Shown here: piece by piece, positions 25,375 through 38,400 of the stretch | Layout of the letters: every line of letters starts with the position of its first letter | Position numbering within the stretch: the first letter of the stretch is position 1 | Program-made: the position numbers and the translations under genes | Source: Labia minor | Lineage: Eukaryota > Arthropoda > Insecta > Dermaptera > Spongiphoridae | Direction: 5' to 3' | Length of the DNA stretch: 64,000 nt | Assembly: GCA_963082975.1 (NCBI GenBank) | Contig: OY720344.1 | Coordinates: 62,028,546-62,092,545 of the forward strand | The notes under the pieces: generated by a model | What the model was told of the DNA's origin: nothing | The model's database searches: none | The model's input: the letters and a program-made list of their open reading frames with translations, nothing else

Positions 25375-25931
25375 TTGCCATTGTTTTCTGTCCTATTCAT
25401 CCCCTCCCCCTCTTCTTCCTATCCTCTTTCCTTTTCCTCTAGTACTCCAGACTCGAACCTTCTTGCGTCTACATCCTGTTCATTACAACTTCTCCTGTTC
25501 CATTCTGTTTCATCTCCCCATCATTTCCTTCATCCTGCTATCCTCCTAAAATTATTTCCCAATGAAATTTCAAAATTCTATAAAATTTACTTTTTATTGA
25601 TTAAAATATTTTCTTTTTTATTATTTCAGTTGGATTTGATGGAGACTAAGTAAATAATTAGTTGATTATGAATCCAAAACTTTAACCTTGATTGGCTGAC
25701 TACTTTTTAGATCATATGGAAGAGAAAGGAATTGAAGAAAGAAAGAAACAATGCAAGATTGGTGGGTCGAGGGAGAGAGAGAGAGAGGGAGGGAGGGGTG
25801 GGTGGGTGGGTGATAATTATTCATCCGTAGAGGTAAATCTCCTCAAGGGGTGGGAGGTGGAGAGAGAAAGAGAACAGGTTACTCTCAATTTCCCTTCACT
25901 TCATTTCTTTCTTTTCTGCCTGCAAGTGATC
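25375..25931 (+). promoter_or_regulatory. 5' region of SDR gene 1 with purine tract and G-quadruplex motif
   Basis: CT-rich DNA at 25375-25560 is followed by an inverted CCAAT box (GATTGGCTGAC near 25690) and a (GA)n tract. A G-run array at 25787-25812 has GGG runs separated by single bases. Just before the start codon, TTCTTTTCTGCCTGCAAG could be a splice acceptor for a 5' noncoding exon. The frame open from 25692 runs into the exon, but its first 80 residues are low complexity and not part of the SDR fold. Confidence 0.35.
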
Positions 25932-28900
25932 ATGGAACGTTGGTTGGGTCGTGTGGCCGTCGTGACAGGTGCCTCAGCTGGTATTGGTGCAGCAATTGCT
26001 AAAGATCTCCTCCGAAATGGAATGAAGGTAGTCGGGTTGGCACGTCGAGTTGACAGGGTCCAAGCACTTGTCAATGATCTACCAGAAGTGACTGGGACAC
26101 TCTATCCGCTTGAGTGTGATATCACACAGGAGGAGGAAATTAAAAAGGCGTTTGAGTGGATTGAGAACAACCTCGGGGCGGTACATGTCCTCATCAATAA
26201 TGCGGGCCTCGCAGCCGTCGCCACCTTTGAAGGTATCCTACAAAAACAAGGCTAACAAATAAATTTACTAATATCTACATCGATCCCTTTTAATTCATTA
26301 TTCTTAATTAATATTAATGAATAAATAAACCCAAATTTTATTTCTTTTAAAGTAAAATAAATAATGTTGATTAGAAAAATTTTAAAAATTTATTATTTTT
26401 AATGAAAGGAAAAAAAAAGATGTAAGAAATCACCAAAATAAATTAAATAATTAAAAAAATTTTCTTGAATTAATTATAAAATTTATTTTTATTAATTTAT
26501 TTTTGTGGTTGTTTTTATCTTTCCCTGTACCCACAATGACTAAAGTATTTTATAATTTAAATATTTCAATTAATATTAGGAGTCGATAATAATTACAATT
26601 TTTTAAAATTTATAAAAAATAAATGACATATTTATTTTTTGAGGGATCTTATAGAATTTTTTAATGTATGTATAGGTAATTTACAGTATAAATATTATAT
26701 TTTGTGGATTAATTTAAAAGTTAAATTATAAAATAACAATAGTGATTGTTTAATAATTCCATGTCTCTTATTCATTCTAATCTTCTCAATTATATTCAAC
26801 TCTAACTATGTCTGTTGAAACCATATTTTTATGTATTTTCCATTATCCTCCTACAATTTGATATTCCCCAATTTATCGTTGCTAAGATTAATCTTATTTT
26901 TTAAATAGGCAAAATCTATTATCATCCCCCAAAGTTATGAACTACGTCACATATTCATATAAAAAGACCGGTTAAATAATAATGAATAGTATTAAACTAA
27001 TGGTATTGTGACGGTTAAGATTATTTTATAATTGACTATAATTTATAAAATAAATGAATGTTTATCATTGAATATAAAGTTAACTGAGAACTTGTTAGAG
27101 ATATTTTAAATCATTAATTTTTATTCAAATTAATTATTAGAATTATTATACATTTATAATTTGTTATTAATTATTAATAGTGAGATCGAATACATAATGT
27201 ATGATTTTATACTTTTTAATATAATTAACAGATATAAAGATATTTTAACATTCTATCTCACTCTTTCTCATTAATTTGATTGTGATGTAATTATTTATTA
27301 ACCTAGTTTTACACACTAAATAAAAATCCAAACGATGTATTAATGTATTGAAAGTTATTAAAAAATTATATTTTTTTTTATTTAAGTCACACTCTCTAAA
27401 CATAACGAATAATGAAATTGAAATAATGAATTTTATTAATACTTTCATTTATGTATGTTACTCGAATTACTAGGATAGCTACTACATTTATAGCGATATT
27501 TATATATAAATATATACCAATAGAAATGAAAGTTATTTGTAATATATCCATATATTTTGTTTATGTGTTTATGTATGTGTGCATATGTTTGTCTGTCCGA
27601 TACTAATCAAAATTTACATCTATATTATAATACTTTAAATTTTTATTTAAATTATACTTCTTAAAATGTTTTTGTGATTTTTTCATTGAATACTTTTTTT
27701 TTATTAATAGAAATTTTCAAAAAATGTTTACATATAAAATACACTTTTATTTTAGTAAACAAATTAGTAATATTATATTATATTTCTTTTGAATTTTCTG
27801 CAAGCTTATGGCCAAATCACAGATGACTATATTTGAAAGATCATTGAAGCATACGAATTGAATCCAAATCCTTTGGGACATTCAGTATTCAAATTTTAAA
27901 AATAGAGAAAAAAATAAACTCTTATATCTCTGTCTGAAAACATTGAAAAGACGTTTCTTTTATTCTGTCTCTTGTTTATCTAGGTATGCGGAAGAGATAG
28001 TGTATAAGAATCACCCGTATAACAGATGTTTACTCTATAATGTAAATTGATATAAATTAATGCATTTCAAATATTTACTTGTTGCAAAATATCATTAGGC
28101 AAATGCTACTGCACTTGAAGAAAATACAATTAATCAATCTCAACTATCAATTTATTGCGTAAATTTATAAGGGAGGTCGTAAGGCTCTCACAAATAAAAT
28201 TGTTGTGTCTTTAGTAAAAATAATGAGTTATAATAATTTTACAAGGAATCAAACATCATCATTTAAAATTCCTGGATGTCAATTTCCATTTGGTTTTTCA
28301 TAAAGACTGATCTGAATTATTTCATAGTTTTATCTTTGACTTGTGACATACTTTTTTTGTTCGAAAACTAATAACTTTGCTGTTACATTTATTTTTCCTT
28401 TAGAGGACGTCTTGTCAACTTTAAATCATTCTCACAACAGACTGCGTGTATGTCAACTGTCTAAAGCGAATGTAACCATGGTCTCCTATAATGAAATTGG
28501 ACAAATTTTACGTTAACCTGTAAAGCCTGAGAGTAATTTTCGAGAGTATGGCTGAGAGTTATCTACGCTTGTAAACACACCTTTTAAGAATAATTTTATT
28601 AAAATTAATGAATTATTTTTACTATTATTATTTTATTTAAGTATTTAGTATTGTGCAGAAAGATGTAGACACTTAATATTCAAATAGGCAAGTCAAACAA
28701 ATACAAACTCAAACAAACAAACATAACCCAACCAACATAAACAAAAAGCACACAATAAATCACAACAAAAATAATTATTAATTTAAGAATTTCTGATTAT
28801 AATCTATTTGTTGATTTTAAAAGAAATTTGTTGTCGTCTAAAAACTAAAATATAACTCTTATTTCTTAATTAGCGAGAAGTTTTACTCTGGAAACAATTC

Positions 28901-31900
28901 TAATAACAATAAGAATATCACGCAATCGAGATCTCGTATTATTTATTTCCCTTTTAAATTACAATCTCTTAGTCATTTTAAATGAGTAAATGTTATAATA
29001 ATGCTGTATCATTCGTTTAGAAACTAAGTCAATAGTTATTTCACATTTTTCTATTTATTTATTACTTAATTATTTTTAATATGGGATCAATTGATATTTA
29101 TTTACATATATATAAAATATAACTAATTATACATTAATTATGATTGGATCTGAATAATCTGCGCAATAAACATTCACTATTAAGCAGAGAACTTTTTTTA
29201 AAAACGTTCGAGGATTGTTATATGAGAATAGCAGCAGAGTCCCATAATTGTTTACCATAAGCAGAGACAGAATTATGTGGAATGTGTTCCAATAGTACAG
29301 AACATAAAGTCTTATTTTCATTTATTCTACTCTTTGTAGGGTAATCTAGAATACTATTCATATTTTAATCCAATTATTCTGTTTTTGTTTCCTTGCCTTG
29401 ACCAGAATGGCAGTATTGTCTACAATAGCAGATCTATATAATATTCACTTTATATGATCTCAATTAATTAATAGGATTGTGATATATTTAATAAGGTAAT
29501 TTGTTTTAATTAAATTAAACAATTAATTAAGCAAAGGGCGTAGCTTAATGACAAATGCTTAACTACTGAATAGAGGATGAAGTTTAAAAACTCATCATCT
29601 TCATTAAAATTATAATATGAAATAAAATTAAATAAAAGTTTAAAATGGCTACCAAATTCTTAACTAAAAAAAATTTACTTGATTTGATTTTTTAATTTAT
29701 TAAAATTATTTATTTATATTAGGGCAAAGGCACCAGTGTGTATGACAATTAGTTAAAAATTTCTCTAATATAAGGATCTAGTATATTTTTGGCTTTTGTA
29801 CTATGCCATAAAATCAAGAAAGAGAGTTCTACCAAATTTAATTGCCGGCTAACCATCAAGATTATTGTAAGCTTATAAGACCAATTGTAAGAAAAAAGAA
29901 TTAAAATCTGGTAAGTTTATAAGGTGTGCATTAGTATTTATCGCATCATATTTACCTTTCACTTGATTCGTTTGAAATGTGGATATAAGTATATGTTATT
30001 CTTTTAATTATGCTCCAATATTTTGTTTGTTCCTCTTTTTCATAAGAAAAGTAATTTATTATAACGTTTTTCTTAACTCTTCACTTGGCGTCTGTCTCTG
30101 TGTCTGTTCGCTCTTTTGACAAATTGAATTCTCATTAATCAGTTGTATCGCCAATGAAGAGGGGTTTCCTCCCCTCAAATGGCATAGAGAAAATATCCTT
30201 TTTACCGACCGACGATAGTAAGGGAGGTATTGTTTTAACAAAAAATTTCAGATGTGGAGATTTTTACATCTCCACGAATCATGCATTTTCTTAACAGAAA
30301 TAAGTTGACCTGTGGCCAGGTCCGAACCGACCGACGGTTTGAAATAAATTAATTTCCAGCTACAGAAACCATTTCAAATAATTTTAATATATCTATTAAT
30401 GTAATAAAAAACAGATATGGATATAACATAAATATTTTTAATTTTATTTTATTTATAATATATATATGTAAGACCAGGCTGTGACGTCATGAATGGCTGG
30501 ATGACGTCATATAATTTTAAATCAAGAAAAAACTAATAAAGATGATTTTTCTCGAGTATAAAACCAATGCAAAGTGAATGATTCGTGATGATATGTAAAA
30601 AATCTCCTCATGTGAAATTTAGTATGAAAATAACCCTTCCCCTTCCTATCGTCGATTGCTAATACTACCACTTCCGGTTTCCGGATTTGCACCAAAAGTT
30701 GATCAATTCATCCCACTGAGCATTAAGTAAATATACCAAATTTCATCAAAATCCGTTGAGCCGTTCAAGTTGTACACATTTATAGGGACGGACGCACGGA
30801 CAGACGGACGGACGGACAGACATCATGCTAAAAATACTTTTTTCTGTTAAGAAAATGCATGATTCGTGGAGATAATAATATGTAAAAATCTCCACATGTG
30901 AAATTTGGTGTGAAAACAATACCTCCCTTACTATCGTCGGTCGGTAAAAAGTATTTTTAGCATGATAATAAAAGATTAATTTCTTAGCTCTTAAACTATC
31001 AATTTTATAAAAAAAAATGTGTCAGTTTATGTGTTTAATAAAATTTTTATTATTACAAAAATTTGACTTCATTGTTCATTAAAATAAATAAAGCTAAATG
31101 CGCCCAACCTTTTTCGTTAAATATGAAGCAATTCATCCATAAACTTTTTCAGGCTTATAGAAAAATTATTTTATTCTTTTTAGTCCATTAGAAAAACGTT
31201 ATTTTATAAAAAATTTTTATATTTATAATTTTTCATTATCATTTATTGGAATGTAAAAACTGAAAACTCCAGTGTTTGACAGATCCATTTATTTCTTAAA
31301 AAAACAGTTTTAAAAATTTAGAATTAGTAGGCAATTTAACGACAAATTTCCCGGTTTATACCTTGAATCTAAGACTATTGAAGTTAATAGTGACAAAAAG
31401 TTATGAGGGTCTAACACTGATACCTTTATCCTATGTAGTAAAATGATTTAAATATTTTTTATTGTTAATTGAAATTGGAATAATATAATAATTTAGACAA
31501 ATTAAAGAAAATCGAAGCCTAATTTTAAATAAATAAATTTAAAAATTAATATTTTATTTTTATTTTATAAAAAATAAGAAATAGTAAAATCCTTAATCTC
31601 GTAGTTACTCTATTAATTTTTAATACAATTCATTTTCATAATAAATATGAATAATAAATTAAAATAATAAAATATTTCAATTTACACATCGCATACATAT
31701 ACATTTATCTTACATTTATTCCTCTTATTTAATTATTAATTAATTTTATCGTGAAATTGCAGATCACTTGAGATCAAATAGGTATATATTCAAATTATAT
31801 ATGAAAGAGAGAAATTTATATTAATTATTAATTTTTCTTGGATGAATGAATCACAAAAAAATCTCGAGATTCAATCATCCATTAATGAACCTTTGATGCT

Positions 31901-32410
31901 ATGAACCATGAAACACTAAAATGAGCCAGAAACCAATTAAGAGGTTATAATAAGTAAATTTTAACTTACTTAACATTTCTAATTCACAAAAAAAACTATG
32001 ACTATGTTAAAAATATATATCTTATATATATTATACATAAATGTTTTATATAATAAAATTATTAAATTATAAATTATGCAATGGAGGAAGGGAAAGGAGG
32101 AAAAAAGAGGGGAGAAAGTCGGCGAAAACATAAATATAATGTTTCTATAATCCCTTGTTTAAATTTTTAAATAAACTGAGAATATATTAATGAGACATAA
32201 AACAGTTAATTATGTATTTATGTCTTTCATATTAATCACAAAAGATAATTTAATTATTAAACCATATAGTATATAGAATGAATGAAATATTATTTTCTAA
32301 TTGTAATTAGGTTTATTTTGATTTGCTCTATTTCATTTCAGTTTATTAAATATATATAATTAGAAATATATCTTATTATTAATACCTCTGATTAAACAAA
32401 AAGAGAGTGT

Positions 32411-32446
<36 letters not shown>

Positions 32447-35400
32447 AAGGTACATATATACTATAGGATAAATATATAGTAGCTGATTTATATCTCCCTA
32501 ACAAATAAATAAATATTATATAGTATTTCTCAGAAGAGCATTCATTCATTTATTAATATGATCATATCTTATTCTAATCTCAATCAAATCATTGTTATAT
32601 AAAAACTAGCTGCTCAGAGCTCCTTCGTCGCTCTTCACATCTAGACGGGGGCTCCGCCCCCTGTACCCCCGAGTGGTACATAGTATTTGGTTGAAAGTAG
32701 TAAAAGGTTTTCATCCATTTTGTTTCAATCAATGTATAACATAAAACATTCATTTCTTATTGTGTGATTATTTAAAATATATTTTAATTTAATCAGTGAA
32801 TTAATTATATATATTTTTATTGAATATGTTATAACTATCTACTCGAAAGTTCTTGGCAGCTACAACCACATTTCTCCAAGTGTCCTTATCCTGAGCCTCT
32901 GTTCCATCTTTCTTACGTCATTCCCTGATGTACTCATCTTTCTTTGGCCCATAAATGCTGGGAAGAATCCTATTCTCAAATACTCTGAATCCACTCTCAT
33001 CTCCTAAGATCATAGACCATGTCTCACACTCATATAATACAACAGACAAAATAATTGTTTTATATATTTTAATTTTCATTCCCTTTTATAATAATTTTGA
33101 TGAGATAAGCCTCTTTACTGAATGATAACAGGCGTTTCCCGATTGCAACTTCGATTTAAATTCTTCTCAAATATTATTATCCTTCGTGATTACATTCAAT
33201 TTTTCTACATATTCAAATTCTACATTTTGTATGTTAATACTGCTCCTGTTTGTTTCTAAATATATTTATTTATCATTATTAATTTCAAACCTCATCTCTT
33301 TTCCTACCTCGATTAATTTTTCCTCGCTATCTGTAATTGCAATTGCCGAATCTCCTATTATATTTAAGTCGTCTGGGTCACCTAATATTTTACAATTGAT
33401 TTCCGCATCTTACTCTTTCTTTACTACCTTCAAGATATATTTTAAGATCAAAATTTGAAAAAGTTTATCCGGATCTATTGAGTCATGCGTAGGTTTTACT
33501 AAAGTCTACAAATAATTAGTGAACAGAGATATTGAATTCGCGGTTTTTTTAATATCTGTCATAATGAAAATATCTTAATTAATGTTGATCGATTTGGCAT
33601 GAACTCGCAATGATATCGTCTAATATTTCCTCCGCCTTTAGTTATAAGTATTGTATATGTTATAATAGAGTATAATATTTCTTGATCATTTCATTTTGAT
33701 ATTTTAATTTCATTGCTTGATTTTTATTGAATATTTTTAATTATAATAAAATTTTAGAAAATGCAAAGTTAGAGACTTGAGACAATTTATAAAAATTAAC
33801 GGTATAAAAGTATTGATAAAACTAAAGATAAATTTACAATATATACATTCATTAATAGTATTAATTTAAATTAATGGATTTATTTGATTTGTTATTATTA
33901 AGTTCATTTATTAATTTTTTTAGATCATAGTTAATTCCCTCCCTTAATATAAAAGAAGTATTCAAATATAGAAAGAATAAATACAAAATAATTTAAGTTA
34001 AATATGATTTAAATATTTTATTATATTAATTAAAATGAGAACTTTTAGAATAAATTATTTAATTGAAATGATATTTGAATATTAGAATTTAAAATAAAAA
34101 GTTAAATATTTTAATAATTCTTTGATTGCTAGTTATATACATTGTGTAAAATGAGTCCGCCAGTCAGTGGGCCACGCCTGGCTCTTGAATGAACAACACG
34201 GAGAACTATATAAACTTTAAAAAATTAAATTCTGCTGTTATTGATTAGAATTAGATATTAATAAAATCTATAGCCTATGTTACCATAGAGATATATAAGA
34301 ATATTGTGATGTAATTTCATAGAAATCGTTTCTTATTTTTTGATTTATAAAGTATAAAATGTTGATGTTCACAGTTATGACAAAAAATGACATATCTTGC
34401 CCTCTTGACCATCGATTGCACCAAAATAGAAAAGAATTTAAAGAAATTATGCAATCTATTTTTACCAACCGACGATAGTAAGGGAGGTATGTTTTTTAGA
34501 TTGCACCCTGAATATTTATTTTTAAATTATTTATATTTAATATAATAAAATTTATTAAACTTGTAATATGATATACTACTAGGGTCAAAAAGTTCGCGGA
34601 ATTGGTTATTAAAAATTTATTAAAAATATTTATAACATTCTTACATTATTTCCCTTCAAAATACTCTCCTCCTGCATCTACATATTTATTCCACCGTTCA
34701 TATAATTGTTGGAAACACTCTTGAAAGCCGTTTTTTGAAAGTTCCTTCAGCCGCTCCGTCGCATTTTCAATCACCTCTGACTGTTGTGCGACCGTCGCGA
34801 AAACGCTTATGCCACTCGTAAACTGCTGTTTTCTTCATCGCAGAATTTCCGTATGCTTTTTTTAGCATCTCAAGAGTCTCCGAGGGTGATTTCTCCAGCA
34901 ACACACAGAATTTATGACGACATTGCACAATCCGACGAAAGAAAGAAACTACGATCTACAATATTAAACACCGAACGCACGGAACCAACTACAACTGCCT
35001 GCTAACCTCAAAAGCACATTCACTACCAGTTATGCCAACCTCACAAACAAAAATTTCCCTTTCAGCTAAGAAATACTTGACTATAAGCCACCATTCCGCG
35101 AACTTTTTGACCCTAGTAGTATATATTAAACATTTCTTGAGAATCACAAATAATAATTTTAATAAAAATTAATTTTTTTTATTAAATAAACACATATAAT
35201 GTGAAATTTCTCAAATTTCTTTGAAATTTATACATATACGATATATAACTCATTTCATTAATAAGCTGATTTCTAAATAAGTGGAAATTCTAATAAAATT
35301 AGTCTTAACAGAATAATTATAAAAATTCATAAATAATAATATATATAATAATAACCCTCTAGTCCGAACCGACCGACGGTTTGAAGTAAATTAATTTCCA

Positions 35401-38400
35401 GCTACAGAAACAATTTCAAATTAATATATCTATTAATTCAATAAAAAACAGATATGGATATAACATAAATATTTTTAATTTTATTTTATTTATAATATAC
35501 TAGGGTGGTCTGAAAAGTTTCCGGCCTGACCAAGAAAAACCATGTTTTTCAATTTTATTTTTTGTTTTATTTTTCAAAATTGTACGATGTCAGCTGAATG
35601 TGTGTGAAATATTTTGCAAAACCATTTGAATATGAAAAGCTGTGTGCAATTTCCTAACGTTAGACCAAAAATTGCTTCGAAAAACCATTTCTAACGACAA
35701 TTTGGCGCTGTAGGCGTAATCCAAACGATTCATAACTGTTGATGAGACTTAAATTAAATTAAATCAAATTTAATTAATTAATTAAATTAATTAGAACACC
35801 GATATGAGAAATGTATCAGTGTTGATGGAGATTATGTTGAAAAATATAGCAAAAAAAAATTTTAAAAACATCGATTTTCTTGGTCAGGTCGGAAACTTTT
35901 CATCCCACCCTCATATATGTAAGTCCAGGCTGTGACGTCATGAATGGCGGGATGACGTCATATAATTTTAAATTAAGAAAAAACTAATAAAGATGATTTT
36001 TCTCGAGGATAAAACCAATACAAAGTGCATGATTTGTGGAGATATGTAAAAAAATCTCCTCATGTGAAATTTGGTGTGAAAATAACCCTTCCCTTCCTAT
36101 CGTCGATCGCTAATACTACCACTTCCGGTTTCCGGATTTGCACCAAAAGTTGATCAATTCATCCTACTGATGTGCATTAAGTAAATATACCAAATTTCAT
36201 CAAGCTGTACACATCTATACGGTCGGACAGACATGATGCTGAAAATACTTTTTTCTGTTAAGAAAATGCATGATTCGTGGAGATATGTAAAAATCTCCAC
36301 ATGTGAAATTTCGTGTGAAAACAATACCTCCCTTACTATCATCGGTCGGTAAAAATCAAAAAAATTATAAATATGTATCACTTGTTTTTAGATATATATA
36401 TATGTATACATCTATAAGTGTATATTGTATTAAAAATTTACAGACCAAATATGTATTTGAAAAAAAAAATAAAATCTTTTTAAAAAGTAAAAGTTTAAGA
36501 AAATATAATTTCTTCTTTTTTCAATTTATCACACCAAAATACGTATACATGCTACAAGGTTATACTGAGAATTGAAAGACAAACGAAAGGAAAAAGCCTC
36601 TGGGCTTTAGCCGAAGTTAATTAAACCTCATTTTAATCACCACTAACAAAAACAAAGTGGGCCGTTTTTATTATTATTAATCCAAAAAATATATTAAAAA
36701 GTAAATTAAATATAAATACAGTGAAATGAAAACGAAAGTAATTTTATCCTATTTTGAACATTAACAAAAAATATAATCGAAAAGTTAAATAGCTAATTAC
36801 TAATAAAAGTGAGAATTCCAGACAATATATGAGTGAAGTAAATAGTTAGGAGAAAGAATAAGATTAAATAGTAGTAAGTAATAGGAAGTAGAGATCACAG
36901 AATATAGATAGTTAATTATTATTAATTATTTTTTTCTTTTTAATTCTTTAGTTTCTAACACTACAAATATCCGTCAACTCTGGAAATAGTACTATAATTT
37001 ATATTTTTCTAACCTAAACAGTTTTAGAATTATATGTAAATAATACAATTTACATTAAATTGAATATTTGCAATGAAATTAGTATAAATAATATAATTAA
37101 AAAAACATCTTTCTTTTGTACATCCTATGGAAGAGAGCGTCTAACAAGTCTGGATAGATGTATGTTTGATCAGTTTACCAGATTCTTTGAAATTTTTATC
37201 TTTAATTTCTTGATAAAAGGTCGCTACTTTTTATTTGAAATAAATTCTCAAAATTGTAATAATATACACAGGTACTTAAAAATAATTTCATTTATTATTA
37301 AAATGTTACTGGGTCCTACGGGTCTTTTTTATTATCTCGCCAGAGATAGTATTGCGATCAAGAAAATTTTCGATATGTTTTGAAAGTCCCTGAGTCATTT
37401 TCACTAAGGTTGAGAAAAATGTATCTCTGTGTGTATGTGTGTATGTATATATGTATGTGTATGTGTGTATGTAGACAAGATTACGCAAAAACAGTTTGAG
37501 CTAGAATCATGAAATTTGGTACATGGACATTATTCAAAATTCGTAGTTTTCTATCAACTTTTGAGAAATGTAGATCATCCAGAAGTGGGTCATTACCTAC
37601 CACATTTTCATTTTTTTTCCTCTAAACTATCCATAAAAAAACAGATATATATGTTTGATAGTTTTACAAATGATTAAAAATTACATAAAACTGCTATATA
37701 TAGAATTTCAGCTTGATTGTATCGCTGAAAGTACCAGAATTAATGTTTTAACACTGCAAATCTCACGCGCCATCTATAAAGAGCCAAACATGCGCTGCTT
37801 TAATAAATATTATTTATTAATTTTAATTTATAATCTATAATTAATTTAATTTAATTTAAATATAATATATTATGTTATTTAATCCAATTCAAATTTGCAA
37901 GATAGTCAAGTGGAGATACTCCAAATTTTTTTAAATCTAATTTCCTATAAGTTCTATTGTATCATAAGAAGAATTCTTAGTATCATTTTATTTCATTTTT
38001 GTGTTATGAAAAAGTCTCCAAAATTAAAAATTTAAATTTCATACTGATTTCTTTTCTCTAAGGAAAAATATTATACATTGAAAACTCACTCACTTCCCGT
38101 ACAATCTCTCGCTTATATATATTCACCACCTCGCATTCACTTATCTTTTTCTCAACAAATCGAAAGACATTACAATACTTTATCAAAAAGTGATTTGAAT
38201 TTATTAATTTTGTGATTTATACTAAACGTTGATTCTACCTGTTTTCATTAGTATGTTTAATTATATAAATAAATTAATTACAATTTTTACTTTATTAAGT
38301 AAAAATTAACTAAATCTGGACGATTTTTTGAATCATGTTTTTTATTTCTAACCTATAGCTTAATTAATTATTTAATTTATAAAAAAAACAACAAATTCAT

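Noticed and set aside
25692-25931. 80-residue N-terminal extension of SDR gene 1
   Set aside because: Purine-repeat-encoded low complexity, absent from gene 2, and a likely splice acceptor precedes the MERW start.
29529-29620. tRNA-like GGGCGTAGCTTAATG segment
   Set aside because: The A-box-like part is weak, the B-box region is AAA-rich and mismatched, and no acceptor stem pairs. At most a very old SINE.
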